A stretch of 23,679 nucleotides of DNA, taken from contig JAYMTF010001395.1 of NCBI GenBank assembly GCA_036897485.1, positions 1 through 23,679 on the forward strand. Direction: 5' to 3'. Positions within the stretch are counted from its first letter, which is position 1, and each line of letters starts with the position of its first letter. Position numbers and translations under genes: made by a program. Source of the stretch: Pelargonium nanum. Taxonomy: Eukaryota > Streptophyta > Magnoliopsida > Geraniales > Geraniaceae. Under the pieces are notes generated by a model. It did not search any database. It was not told where the DNA came from and was given only the letters and a program-made list of their open reading frames with translations. Shown here one piece after another: positions 1-11,600 of the stretch.

Positions 1-1249
1 ATATTATGTACATACGTATTGTTGGTGTTAATAAGTTTAAAATAAACATGAAAATGGTACTGCTTTCGTTCAAATATGAGTATTTGTTTTGAAAGTCAGT
101 TATAAGTAAATTGTCAATAGTATTATTATAATAAATTAGTTATTGTATCCTTAAATTTGTTACACAATTTATCATGAGGTTATAAGAGTAAATATGTTAC
201 AATATCAAACTTTCACTTAATTTATCTTAATATATAATTAAATGCACTCGCGGAGTATATAGTACAGTGATTATTAGACTACAAAATTTTGAGTCTATAT
301 TATGACGTATTTACAATGGAATTGCGATCAGTACGATATCTACATTTAAGTTTTACCACACCTAATTAATTGTCATTGGATCTAAGAAGAACCGCAAAAG
401 AACTATAATTACATGATCGAGTTTAGAAGTAATGTATATTGTTTTTGTCTTAAATATAATATCTATACTAGATTGTCATTAAAAATAGAGCAAACACAAT
501 AAAAAGAAATTAATATTTCACATTTTAGTGTTTTTATAGCTTATTTCACATTATGGTTAGTTAATGGGTAGCATAATATTTTATATTTAAAATAGTGGTT
601 GCACTTTGATGGGGAATTTGACCATATTTTGATTCTCATGCAATCATTATTCTGGTTCTTCATTAGTTAGGCACAAATCTAAATTTATAAAAATACTGTG
701 TTGGCCTCATGTACCAACCATGGGCTTAGATAGTTGACTTGTGGGGTTTGATATAGTTAAGATGCAAATTAATATTAGCCTAAAACAATAGGCAACATTG
801 ATATATCAGATTCCTAATAATATGCCATATAAATTAATTTTTTTTAAATAACTATTCTTAAAAATAGTTTTTAAGTGATAGACATTTTTTTATAAATGAT
901 AAAATTCCTAAATAAGCCAAGCCAAACATAATGATTAGTGATTGGCCTGCTGAAAATGATCACCCAACAAACTACACAGGAGAACAATTTCTCATGTAAA
1001 GTTGTGCCTCTAATTATCATGTGAGCAAAACTTTTGTACAGAATAATGCAAAATTTTATGCCCATAAGATTAAAAAGTCATATTAATATAATAATATACT
1101 AAAAAATCGTTCATACAAGCAATACAATTAAGTAAAATTAAATGTCACTTCAACTCACACAATTCAATTCTATGTATTTGTTTATTTATCTAAAAATATT
1201 ATATTGCAAGCTCGCCCTTGTCATATACTAATCTCATTTTTTTAACATT
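1..1249. other. AT-rich intergenic DNA, no gene seen
   Basis: The sequence is strongly AT-rich, with stop codons dense in all frames. No domain, RNA gene or clear transposon end was recognised. Confidence 0.6.
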
Positions 1250-1480
1250 TCATCCGTTTCAATATAAATGTCATATATGTTTTTCAGAACTTTTGTCTTA
1301 AAATAAATATCTATTTTTTAAGTAAATTAGTTGTGCATGAGTTGTCAATAATACATTTGTAACAAGTTAATTATTATTTTTTAACAGACAATCATGATGA
1401 TAAAAAAGTAAATATATTTCACAACTAGCTTCTCATTTATTTGCTTCCAAATGAATAAGAACACTTATTTTGATACGAAT
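1250..1480. mobile_element. Degenerate Stowaway-like MITE
   Basis: The left end CCGTTTCAATATAAATGTCA resembles the inverted right end ATTCGTATCAAAATAAGTGT. The ends are worn and no clean TA duplication can be fixed. Confidence 0.4.
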
Positions 1481-1758
1481 AAAAAAAATTGTAAACAATC
1501 AAAAGTGATTCAAATGTTGATCTCAAGTTCAAGATTTTTTATTTTTATTTTTAAAGGAAGTTCAAGTTGATAATGCATGAACCAACAAAGACCCTCATAT
1601 ATTTAATTATAATTCATAATAAATAAATAAATAAATAGTAATGGGCTAAAATAAATATACAGCCAAAAGAAAAACAGATTAATGCTAATTTAAAAACAAA
1701 TGTTACATTGACAGTCAAATGTTAGAGGCACAAGTATATAGTAATATTATCATTAGTT

Positions 1759-1926
1759 TTGAACTGTCAAACACGTGGCGCAGTGTCGAGATTCACAGCA
1801 AGCAAGATCGTTCGCAGTACTTACTTGGAAGGTTATTTATTAATTAATAAATTAATTAACGTTAATTTTTTAAGAGCCACTCAGAAACTTACGGCTGGTC
1901 TTGAACTGTCATACACGTGGCAGATG
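1759..1926. promoter_or_regulatory. Duplicated G-box/ABRE block
   Basis: TTGAACTGTCAAACACGTGG (from 1759) and TTGAACTGTCATACACGTGG (from 1901) differ at one base and lie 142 bases apart. Each contains ACACGTGGC, the canonical G-box/ABRE core bound by bZIP and bHLH factors. No gene close by explains them. Confidence 0.5.
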
Positions 1927-2354
1927 ACAAAGCGCCTTGAGTCCTAGTACTTAGACACTCCCAAATATAATTAATTACAATTTAATCCAATGTGTGCCAA
2001 ATAATAAAATACTGTCACACGCCGACAAATCAGAAATGGCGGTTTAAAGAATCTTCCAACGTATTTAACCGACTTTTAAATCTGAATGAAACATAAGATT
2101 AATATAAAAACAATATGTTCGTGCCAAATAGAAATAGACTATAGTTTAATTAAGGTGGACTATAAGAGACAGTTCAGAATTAGCTCAACAGTTACTACTA
2201 AGATTCTATTTTGAGACCGACTTTTTTGGGGATTTGGGCACAGACAGCACACATACAGTAACGTAAATAGTCGGCGCTCTAATGATTTTCAAAATCAATC
2301 ATTTGTTTTTGCATGGGAATTGGATTTTCACGATCTCATCCTGATTTTATTTTC

Positions 2355-2432
2355 ATGGATTTTTGGATTCTCGTAACGATTTCATGGCTCGCTGTGCTCA
2401 ACCAAAATCTCTGCAAATTGTTAATTAATTAA
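2355..2432 (+). other. Possible orphan short ORF after a promoter-like stretch
   Basis: A 25-codon frame (MDFWILVTISWLAVLNQNLC...) has a hydrophobic, signal-peptide-like start. Upstream lie a TATAAG at 2161-2166 and the two ABRE motifs. It may be the surviving first exon of a lost gene, or chance. It is too short to call as a gene. Confidence 0.15.
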
Positions 2433-2604
2433 CTCCAAAATCTTAGTTCGTACTCCTTTGATTTTCTTGGACATATAAATTCAACAAATTGTTATTGATT
2501 CCCAATCAAGTTGAATAATGAACCTGTAGAAATTCAATTGTATCAACTTTTATAAATTTGTGAGCGTTGATAGTTTTATTTGTTAGGAGATGGTAACTGA
2601 ATCG

Positions 2605-3010
2605 TGTGTATCATGCTCAAGGCACGCTGAAGGTTTATTGTGTGTTATATACTTGTATGATAGAGCATGAATATAATACTTTTAATAATCGTGTTGAACG
2701 GTTGAACTTAAATACGATTCAACACATTCTGCACGATATGATCAACACATTTGATTAGTTACTATCATATGACATGACACGACCTGACATGTTATTAACA
2801 ACTATACTATTAAGTGTGCATGTTAGGTGTCTCATACATGTTACAATACGTGTGAGTGTTCTGGAAGCCTAAGACGACACGACGCGATTACTAAACATGT
2901 TAGTTAGGTTCTCCAACATTAACATGTGTTACAAAATGTGTGAGTTCACGTACGCTAATTTTATTTCGTGTTCATGTCGTTTGTCATGTTATGATATGAT
3001 AGATATCTCT
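2605..3010. repeat. Dispersed 'CACGAC/ATCGTG' repeat, copy A
   Basis: The region is dense in ACACGAC, ATCGTG and ACATGTTA words in both orientations. It carries the exact 19-mer ACGCGATTACTAAACATGT (2882-2900), the inverse of that in copy B (16480-16498), and GCTGAAGGTT near 2627. Left and right halves are partly inverted copies of each other. It is a repeat family of unknown class, and the boundaries are approximate. Confidence 0.5.
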
Positions 3011-3854
3011 AGTGTGCATATAGTCTATGGATACATTTAAAATAAAGAAAAACAAATATGAATCAAATTTTTTTTATATGTTAATAGACTATAAGGAAAA
3101 TCAATATAATAACATGACTCCACGTTAAAATGGTACTCATATCTACCTTTATAATTTATTTAGAAAGGAGCAATCTACTATATTCATATTTGTAATGTAT
3201 TGTCACTATACTATTGGTAGTTTAAGCTAAACTAATTTTTATTTGAATTAGGCTCATTGCACTCTTTAAAATATAGTTTTTTTAGATACAGACAAATGCT
3301 ACATACCAAAACAAAAATTTTGCTACTAATCCTAGTTAAGCTAAATACATAATTGTGTTATGTGTGCTAAATAGTAATTAACTATTATACACACATATGA
3401 TTAGCTACTTGTGTTTTGTTTTCTTCCTATTTATGTTATTTTATATCGTCAATTTGGGGTATGGGCACCCTTCTTTCTTGACTTTTCACTGATAACTTGT
3501 ATTTAGAATACATTCATTAATTTTTATTTGTCATAACATAATATAAAATTAACAAGATAATTAACTGAATAAATTATTTGCACCAATATTGACTAGTTAG
3601 TGTTTATTTTGTTGTATTCATGCTACTTGCTGAGTTGGGCAGAGCTAGGGAATGAGGCATGTTAACTATATATAGTAAGCCATATAATATAATTGCAATC
3701 AAGTTGATGAATTCATTGAATTAACCATTATCTTGTAAGCAACTTGAGGGTTTAAAACTATATATAATTGCATAAATAAAGGCAAGATAATTTTAGTTTT
3801 GTTGTATCATTTTGATTCGAGTAGAAATTTCTCTTTCATGTTTTTTTTTTTAAA
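3011..3854. other. AT-rich intergenic DNA, nothing recognised
   Basis: No coding frame of note and no repeat ends were seen. The stretch ends in a poly(T) run that borders the CACTA MITE. Confidence 0.6.
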
Positions 3855-4168
3855 CACTACAAAAATTCTTATTTTTTGTGTCAACCAAAAATAAGCAGTC
3901 GCCATGACCATGAGTTGGGTTAGAAACAATGACCATTAGGCTAAAATTGATAAAAGCTCAATAATGGATAAATTTTAGACTTTTATGCTTTTGGCGACCG
4001 ATTTCCTGTCGCACAAACCTATGCTTTTCGTGATAAACCAGCTCCAATCGTGCACATAAGACTTTCCTAACATGATATTTGGTTACAATCAATTATTAAC
4101 TTTCCGCGTCGAGATAGAAGTTTGAGCGACTGAATTAGTTGTCGCAAAAAATGAAATTTTTTGTAGTG
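3855..4168. mobile_element. CACTA (En/Spm-type) MITE, 314 bp
   Basis: The element starts CACTACAAAAA and ends TTTTTGTAGTG. The terminal repeats stay similar for about 30 bases (left ..ATTTTTTGTGTC, right inverted ..ATTTTTTGCGAC). Subterminal GTCGC/GCGAC words recur (3898-3902, 3994-3998, 4007-4011, 4123-4127, 4141-4145), as in CACTA elements. Three-base flanks are AAA and ATA, an imperfect duplication. There is no transposase, so it is non-autonomous. Confidence 0.75.
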
Positions 4169-4885
4169 ATAGACAACATATAATTATTAATTACTATAAT
4201 TAGAAAGAAAAAACATATCCATTATCTCAAGATTGTTGATTGAAGCCCAAATAACCAATTAGAAAATGAAATCTCACCAAAAAATTTACCCATATGGTGT
4301 GAATTTAATTTCTTGAATGACTTGCTTGCTTGATTAATTGAGTCTTTAATTTCTATAAATTGTATGACTCTTGCATCTTTTTTAGAAAGTTTTTCAAACA
4401 AATAAGTGTTAGTGTAAAATGTATATTGTGGTGCATGTTATGTATAACACTAAAATGTAACACAATGAGTAGATGAGCATAATTTTGCATATTTTTTGGA
4501 ACAATTGGATGGTGAACAATAAAGTGGTCCAATATATTAAAAGTGATTTCTCACTCCTCAATTTGCATTTATATCAACAGAAGAAGAAACAAAAGAAATA
4601 AATTAGAAGCTTTATTATGAGGTTTTATTTTGATAATAAAGGGTCAACAAGCAATTACTTATGGAAAGCAAAAACAGAAACAAGTTTAGGACTATATTAT
4701 CTATTTTTCTCTCTCCCTTTAATAATATGAACGAATTGGTTCCTCTTATAAAATTTGGTTGTTTTAATACATCATTTCATTTTCTGTTAGGCTGACATGA
4801 TAATAAATTCATATCATCTTGAATATTGAAAATAGTGACAACGAAAAGTAAAGAAAAATTAATAGTAGCAAAGATTTGATTCATA
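4169..4885. other. AT-rich intergenic DNA between two MITEs
   Basis: No gene, RNA or repeat structure was recognised. Confidence 0.6.
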
Positions 4886-5072
4886 CTTAATCTGTTTTGA
4901 AACGAATGTCTTGCTTTTTTATTTTGAAAAAGAATATTTTAAAATTGTATATTTACTTTTCTATTCTCATACACATGTATTGTACCGAACTTAAGGGATG
5001 TTCTTAATTTATCATAAATCCTGCATCACTAACTTCTCGAAAATATAAAACAACACTTATTTTGAGACGGAG
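4886..5072. mobile_element. Stowaway-type MITE, 187 bp
   Basis: TA flanks both ends (4884-4885, 5073-5074). The left end reads CTTAATCTGTTTTGAAACGA and the inverted right end reads CTCCGTCTCAAAATAAGTGT, both close to the plant Stowaway consensus. The left terminus is the more decayed. There is no coding capacity. Confidence 0.65.
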
Positions 5073-5094
5073 TAAATATTTAGAAAAGGGAAAT

Positions 5095-5277
5095 GATTCT
5101 CTCATGTACTTTACATGTATGATGTATAAGATTAAAGCTAGACTGAACGCCGTTGAGTGATGAATGAAAAAATTCATTTCTTTTACATGGGTCAAATATA
5201 AAAAAGTGACAATTACTTACCTAATAAGTGCATGACATCAGCTATACATGTAAAGTATGATAGTACATGCATGAATC
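5095..5277. mobile_element. Candidate fold-back element with imperfect inverted ends
   Basis: GATTCTCTCATGTACTTTAC on the left matches the inverted right end GATTCATGCATGTAC. An internal 14-bp arm TACTTTACATGTAT (5106-5119) is exactly inverted at 5243-5256. The family is unknown, and it lies immediately beside the Stowaway MITE. Confidence 0.45.
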
Positions 5278-5513
5278 AAAATCCCAAAATGGAAATGAAG
5301 TGAAATGATTATTAAAAATGGTGTAATGAATCTTGATATACATGATGAGACAATACTATTATGTGTATATGTTAAAGTCAAGATTTTTAAATTTTAAAAC
5401 ACATTCATCTTAAAATCTGGACATATCAAATCACAAATGTATATATTGTCATGTCAACATAGTACACAAAAGAATTTAACCCGTTAATAAACAAATTTAA
5501 TCGTTCAAAACTA

Positions 5514-5593
5514 AAAGTTTATGCATGTATTTATACATTGAAAGTTCATGCACCTATTTATATGTTTGGTATAAGTTCATGTACCAAAATAAG
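5514..5593. repeat. Short degenerate tandem repeat, about 30-bp unit
   Basis: Three loose copies of a unit of the form AAAGTTCATGCACCTATTTATA are visible (starting near 5514, 5541 and 5571). The sequence is AT-rich and of unknown origin. Confidence 0.4.
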
Positions 5594-5910
5594 AATTGTA
5601 TCTTTCAATTATTAAAAAGACATTGTAACATCAATTCTTACAAATGCTCTCTTTTTGCTCGTGCAGATTCTAACTTTTAAGTCGACGTAAGTTTTTTCCG
5701 CTCAATTATGTTAAGGGTAAAATGAAATAATATTCAAAGGTATTATAACACTCTTAAGCAAAAACCTTATGCAAATAGTAAATTTCACATTCAATTTGTA
5801 GAGAATAATTTTGATTTTCTTGGGGTGAAATAAGTGAACATACACACACAAATCCAGTAACATAGACAATTAGACATAGACATGATACATCGCATCCAAA
5901 AACAGCTGAA

Positions 5911-5932
5911 AATAAATAAATAAATAAATATA
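5911..5932. repeat. (AAAT)n microsatellite
   Basis: Five tandem AAAT units run into a TATA tract. Similar short runs are at 1617-1636 and 13716-13735. They are simple repeats with no assigned function. Confidence 0.85.
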
Positions 5933-6067
5933 TAAAAAAAATCAGAGACAAACATGACAAATATATTAATCACTAAAATAAATAGTTTTAATAAAATAAT
6001 GGAGCAACCACATCAACACGCCACCTCGGCAAGTGCATGAACCCAATCCTCAGTCCCATCTTTTCCC

Positions 6068-6075
6068 TATAAATA
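6068..6075 (+). promoter_or_regulatory. TATA box of the BAHD gene
   Basis: TATAAATA lies 91 bases before the BAHD ATG. A transcription start about 30 bases downstream would give a short, CT- and CCG-rich leader (about 6100-6165). That leader ends in repeated CCG triplets just before the start codon. The position and the clean consensus make this a good core promoter call; the start site itself is inferred. Confidence 0.6.
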
Positions 6076-6165
6076 TCTCAACTCTCCCAATTTCCATTCA
6101 CTCCTCACTCACAATTCACTCTCCAAACCGAACCGGAGACCAAACCGCCACCGCCGCCGGAAAAA

Positions 6166-7629
6166 ATGCCTTCCTCCGCCGCTTTTTCTCCGTCTCCGGT
6201 TCTGGTCTCCGACACAATCGTCTATCCCGACCAGAAATCCACCGTCGGAGACCTCAAGCTCTCCGTCTCCGACCTCCCTATGCTCTCCTGCCACTACATT
6301 CAGAAGGGCTGTCTCTTCACAAAACCCAACCTCCCGGCGAGTTCACTCGTCGCCGCCCTCAAGAGCGGCCTCTCTCAGACCCTCTCCTACTTCCCTCCCC
6401 TCGCCGGCCGCCTCTACACCGACGGCGAAGGGTACGTCTACATCGCCTGCAACGACGCCGGCGCCGGCTTCGTCCACGCCAATGCCGGCGACCTCCGCAT
6501 CCGCGACATTCTGTCGCCGGTTCACGTCCCGGACTCCGTCAAAGGATTCTTCGCCATGGACCGGACGGTGAGCTACAGCGGCCATTCGAAGCCGATCATG
6601 ACCGTCCAGGTCACCGAGCTCGCGGATGGCGTGTTTATCGGCTGTTCCGTGAATCACGCCGTGGTTGACGGGACTTCGTTGTGGAACTTTTTCAACACAT
6701 TCGCGGAAATGTGTAGAATTGGAGCGAGGAAGGTTTCGAGAGTACCAGATTTCAGCCGGAACTCGGTGCTGATCTCGCCGGCGGTGCTGCAAGTTCCCGC
6801 CGGCGGCCCGAAGGTGAGCTTCAACGAGGCCGATCCTCTGAGCGAGAGAATTTTCAGCTTCAGCAGAGAACAGATTCTGAAATTGAAAGACAGAACCAAT
6901 AACAGAAAATGTAACGGTAACGGAGAAATTGACGCCGTCGAGCTTTTGGGGAAACAGAGCAACGACGTGTATTTGAACAGTAACGGCAAGGTGGCGGCGA
7001 TTCTGGAGAACTGGTTCAAAACCGCCATTGCGAAACCGACCGAAACGGACGCGAACCGCCAAACCGCGGAAATCTCGTCGTTCCAGTCGCTCTGCGCGCT
7101 TCTGTGGCGCGCGGTGACACGCGCCAGGAAGCTGCCGGCCGACAAAACGACAACGTTTCGAATGGCGGTGAACTGCCGCCACAGGCTGGAGCCGAAGCTG
7201 GACGCGTTCTACTTCGGGAACGCGATTCAGAGCATTCCGACCTACGCGCCGGCCGGCGAGGTTCTAAGCCACGACCTGCGGTGGTGCGCCGAGAAGCTAA
7301 ACGAGAGCGTTTTGGCTCACGACGGCAAAACGGTGCGCAAGTTCGTCGGAGACTGGGAGAGCAACCCGCGGTGCTTCCCGCTGGGGAATTTCGACGGCGC
7401 GATGCTGACCATGGGAAGCTCGCCGAGATTCCCAATGTACGACAACGATTTCGGGTGGGGGCGGCCAATGGCAGTGCGGAGCGGTAGGGCCAACAAATTC
7501 GACGGGAAGATATCGGCTTTTCCGGGGAGGGAAGGCGGCGGGAGCGTGGATTTGGAGGTGGTTTTGTCCCCGGAGACAATGGCCGGGATCGAGGCTGACG
7601 TGGAGTTCATGCAGTACGTATCAAGTTAG
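6166..7629 (+). CDS. BAHD-family acyltransferase, single exon, 487 aa
   Basis: This is an intact reading frame from ATG 6166 to TAG 7627-7629. BAHD enzymes move an acyl group from acyl-CoA to an alcohol or amine in the cytosol. The catalytic HxxxD motif is HAVVD at residues 164-168 and the structural DFGWG motif is at 428-432. Other hallmarks are the N-terminal 'LPMLSCHYIQKG' block, 'FPPLAGRL', 'GCSVNHAVVDGTSLW' and 'YFGNAIQS'. No signal peptide or membrane segment is visible. The sequence closely resembles, from memory, the Arabidopsis At3g50280 group of uncharacterised HXXXD acyltransferases, including the ends 'FPGREG' and 'EVVLSPETMAGIE', so the substrate cannot be named. The length is at the upper end for BAHDs, with a loose low-complexity stretch around residues 245-300. 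The gene has no intron and is much more GC-rich than its surroundings, which opens long spurious frames on both strands. It lies convergent to RPN8, with about 1 kb between stop codons. Confidence 0.95.
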   Translation: MPSSAAFSPSPVLVSDTIVYPDQKSTVGDLKLSVSDLPMLSCHYIQKGCLFTKPNLPASSLVAALKSGLSQTLSYFPPLAGRLYTDGEGYVYIACNDAGAGFVHANAGDLRIRDILSPVHVPDSVKGFFAMDRTVSYSGHSKPIMTVQVTELADGVFIGCSVNHAVVDGTSLWNFFNTFAEMCRIGARKVSRVPDFSRNSVLISPAVLQVPAGGPKVSFNEADPLSERIFSFSREQILKLKDRTNNRKCNGNGEIDAVELLGKQSNDVYLNSNGKVAAILENWFKTAIAKPTETDANRQTAEISSFQSLCALLWRAVTRARKLPADKTTTFRMAVNCRHRLEPKLDAFYFGNAIQSIPTYAPAGEVLSHDLRWCAEKLNESVLAHDGKTVRKFVGDWESNPRCFPLGNFDGAMLTMGSSPRFPMYDNDFGWGRPMAVRSGRANKFDGKISAFPGREGGGSVDLEVVLSPETMAGIEADVEFMQYVSS

Positions 7630-8670
7630 TTAATTGATGAATTAACAGAGGGTTGTGATGTGTTGTGTTGTGGGGTCTAATTTAATCTTAACCGTTAGGA
7701 AGGTGGTGTTGATATGGTTTGGGTTTGGGGATGGTGTGGTGTGAGTACTATGTCCAGCTGGGACATTTACATGTGTTTAGTAGTTTGTAATCTATATCTA
7801 TTTTTAAGTGGTACCAGTACTCAAGTGTTTCGAATTCTGTAAACTATTCCAGAAATGTGAAATCTGTTGCCAAAATTAAAAGTCTCTGCTCCTATTTCAA
7901 CTCTTTGTTTAATATTAGTGTGTGAAATTTATAGTGTTATGTGGGTTTGGTTCAGTACAGGGAGGAAGATGAATTTATTATGCGGTTGAGAAAATTGAAT
8001 TCATTTGGTTACTAATTTGGGCAACAAAATGGTACTCTTGTAATATGACAAAAGTACCAAAAACAAACAAAACAAAACAAAACAACAGTACACTGAGATA
8101 TTTGATACTTGCAACAGTTTGGAAATTGTAGTGTCCGTAGTTTTTATGTGTGTATACCGTGTGATTCTGATGCCCCACACACGTGATGGAATCTGCAACT
8201 GAGATTTGAGAAATTTAAGAGTATAGAGTTGGCCTAAACATTTATTGCGGTTTGTTTACAAGCGACTTTGAGAAATTTGCAAATACAAATTTGCAGAACA
8301 CTGACACAATTTTAGTTGGACAAGTGAATTCCTAAAGAATTATGTTTAACTTTATTTAATATTTGGGAAAGATTATACTTGAAATTAAAAATAAATTCAT
8401 TTCCTAGGAGCAATTGGAGAGAGATTTGATAAATTCAAAAGAGTGACAGACGAGAACAATGTATGGGAAGTAGTAATAAAAGAAAATAAAGAGAGTCAAC
8501 TTTGCAGTAACAACACATAAGAGATCTCCAGCTAAAACCAACCATGTTTAATGTGCAACTACTACACCCAATTATCCCAACTTTCCAGAGAATACAAAAT
8601 TATGAAAGAAAAAACGAGACAATAAGAAGAGGATGGAGCACAGTCCCGCAGTTTGATGAAGCCCCTAAAT
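7630..8670. other. Convergent 3' regions of BAHD (+) and RPN8 (-)
   Basis: This is non-coding sequence between the two stop codons. The BAHD 3' UTR probably runs to about 7790-7880, where TTTGTAAT and AT-rich tracts resemble plant polyadenylation signals. On the minus strand the RPN8 3' UTR probably runs to about 8540. The middle has A-rich low-complexity sequence (8060-8090, repeats of AAAAC). No further gene is visible. Confidence 0.5.
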
Positions 8671-11600
8671 TTAGCTAGCTGCAGCTGGTACAGATACTGG
8701 CTTTGAGTCTTCAGCCTTTTCATGTTCTTTGTTAAGTATCTGAAACAACCATCCATATACAAGTTCCCATTAGATTAGAGTTCGTGGCATACAAATATTA
8801 AGCTACGTTTGAACAATTAATCTACATATAGATCCATATGTAATAACAATAAGGAACATTAGCCCAATCACCAAAGAATACAGCCTGAATATAACAAGTC
8901 ATTGTCAATTCATGGCTTGTGATTTTCATACTGAATTCACATGTACCATTGCACTAATAAATACGAGATTCACTGTCAGCTCAAACTGGGGGGAATCTAT
9001 ACTGAGATCTTGAACGCAAATCTATAATTCAATTGACTGGATAAATAAAATAGCCGGGTCAGGGACCAGGAACACCATACAAGAGAACAAATAGTATTGA
9101 AGAGCAGACATGTAGTACCCGTATAGACTTGTTATGAGATAATCACAAGGTAGAGTCATTTTTTGTTTCTCAGCCCTGATCATCCTAAACATTTCATGTA
9201 TGCATTTTCAATCTGATGTTGGCATAGCACATCAAACAAAAACTATCTAGATGCTTTCTAGAACCTAGAACATATTTGTAGAAAGAGATCAGTTAAATCA
9301 GTGACACTAATCACTCATGGCAATATGACCAAAATCCATACCAAGGGTGGAAATGGAAGGAAAAAAGAAGTTTAGCGCTTAATGTACACACTTGTATGGA
9401 AACCTTCTTACTTCTAATAATATTTATAGAAATAAATTAAAGAGGGGTTAAATTCACCGACGCTGAGGCTAATTAAAGTTCTGCCAAAGAGTCCAAATGT
9501 TTAGATAAAGCACTATATTCTTTTATTTAAACAGCGCGCACAAGAAAGTGTATGAGCAGCTTAAGTCATTATACCTTGTTGTTGATCAAGTTATGCAAAG
9601 CAATCACACTTCGAATGAGGGAAGAAAGATATATAACCAACATCATGTCATTTGTTTTCACTGCATGGGGAGGAAACCGATCAGCAATCCAACAAAGTGA
9701 CAACATAAAAAGATGGAATGCAAGACCAATAATCTTTGTTTCTTTTTTCTTTTTACCTGCGAAAGCCTTAATTAACTCGGATACATTGAGATTTGGAAGC
9801 AAGTTGAACACATCCTACATAATTTGAAAAGAGAGCAACATAAGTTTGACAAGGGAACAAAAAAATTCAAAGAACTACACAACTAATCAAGGGGCAACAT
9901 GAGGAAAGAACTAAATTGAAAGGGGCAAAAGGTAGTACCAGAACCATAGTTAGTATTAGTAATCAACTCATCAAGGAACAAGGGAAATGGAGACATCAAA
10001 CAGGTAGAGTGAAAGTTAAGGAGCTGGGAAAATTACATCCCAAAAGGCAGGAAGGAAAAGTACTCCATCCATCACAAAATAATTGTCCGCTTTCCATTCT
10101 TGTGAAGATTAAGGATGAGTTAGTTAGGTTTTACCCCTTACACCCCCATGTGCTCTTGTTGTAACAAACTCAGGGGGTTTTAACAAACTTATCTTAAGGA
10201 TATTGTTGGTATTTCATGCACAACTAACTAACCAAAATAGGATGTTGACAATTATTTTGGGACGTAGGTAGTAAAACATCAACATATGATGTGACGAATA
10301 AATGAAATTCCCCAAAGATATCAATGAAGATATGATACCCAGTGACCCCATTATATTTTATGACATCGGAGTAAAAATATATATAAACAGTCCACAATCC
10401 CAATTGTCAATTAAAGATGAAACACACAGTTAAGACACTGAGTCATATGCATAAAATAACACTAAATAATAGTACCTGCAAATGGTACAAGATCTCATGA
10501 TTTAATGGAAGTTTTTCGTCAATGACAAGGTCGAGATAACTTCGTATTTCTCGAAGTCGTGCATCCAACCCCTTTAAGGCTGCAAGTTTCCCAGTCACCT
10601 GTGCAGTATATAGGCAAATATAAGTATCCTGTATTTCTTCTCACAAAAAAAAAAAAGGTTTTAATTTAATATTTATTTGTTTACATAGTGACCAAAAACT
10701 ATCATCATTTTTATGATCTGGTAAGGATGAACATAAATGTTCCTTCAAAGAACTCTTGAGTTGAGAGAGAGTACCTCTGTTGCAAGGGTGCTTATGGTTG
10801 TATCCTTCACATCCCTGAGCAAATGTTCCACACCTATTCAAAGAATAAACAACAAGGCAAATCAAAACCAATAAGGGAAGACGAAGTTGAGATGTGGCAA
10901 AGATATATGCACTGCAAGCATTTCTTATCTACTTAGTATTTAAAAACATAGAAGGAAGTTTTTATAGCTACATCACTACATAAGCATACCAATTTCCTCC
11001 ACTTCATGAGCAGCAATTTCTGAAGGAACATGCACAAAGACCTTCTGGCTTTTCTGGGTTGCATTCTGTAAACATATGCAAGTGTCAGAATAAAAGCTCC
11101 TAACAATTCTCTTCTACGATGTGCTTCTAATCAACTAATTCAACAGAGAGATATGATATACAGAACCTTAACGTTCTTACCTCTTTAACTTCTTCAACAG
11201 CATAGTATGCCTTTGTGGGAATCCCAAGTTCTTTAGGTTGGACATCAATGATAACCAAAACAGGATTGGGGACATAGCTGCAGCACAAGAAAAAAATTAT
11301 TCACGTGACAATAATAATCAAAACATTATCATGGAGATACAAACGCTCAAAAAATTCTCAAACGGAATAATGACTATAATTTGCTCATGAATTGACACCA
11401 TAGAAACAAGAGTCTCTGGTAGCCCCAGAATCTTGCCATGATAGAGAACAAATCATGCATAACTAGACAAGTGTTTCTAGACGATGCATAAACTTGAAGT
11501 ATAACAAAGAACAAAGTAATCGTGACTTCGTTCATGGTAGATAAACAAATTCTAAAATGAAACAAACCTAGCCTGGTTAAAAAAGTAAAGGCAAAGTGAG

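Noticed and set aside
2160-2172. TATAAGAGACAG, identical to the end of a Tn5 sequencing-adaptor mosaic end
   Set aside because: Only 12 bases match, and it sits inside continuous genomic sequence, so chance is likelier than contamination.
6343-7182. Long open frames antisense to and overlapping the BAHD gene
   Set aside because: They arise from the high GC content of the BAHD coding sequence. They have no domains and low-complexity Arg/Ala/Pro-rich translations.
9916-10164. 82-codon plus-strand frame in RPN8 intron 7
   Set aside because: It overlaps the Stowaway MITE and intron sequence, and no coding signal is seen.
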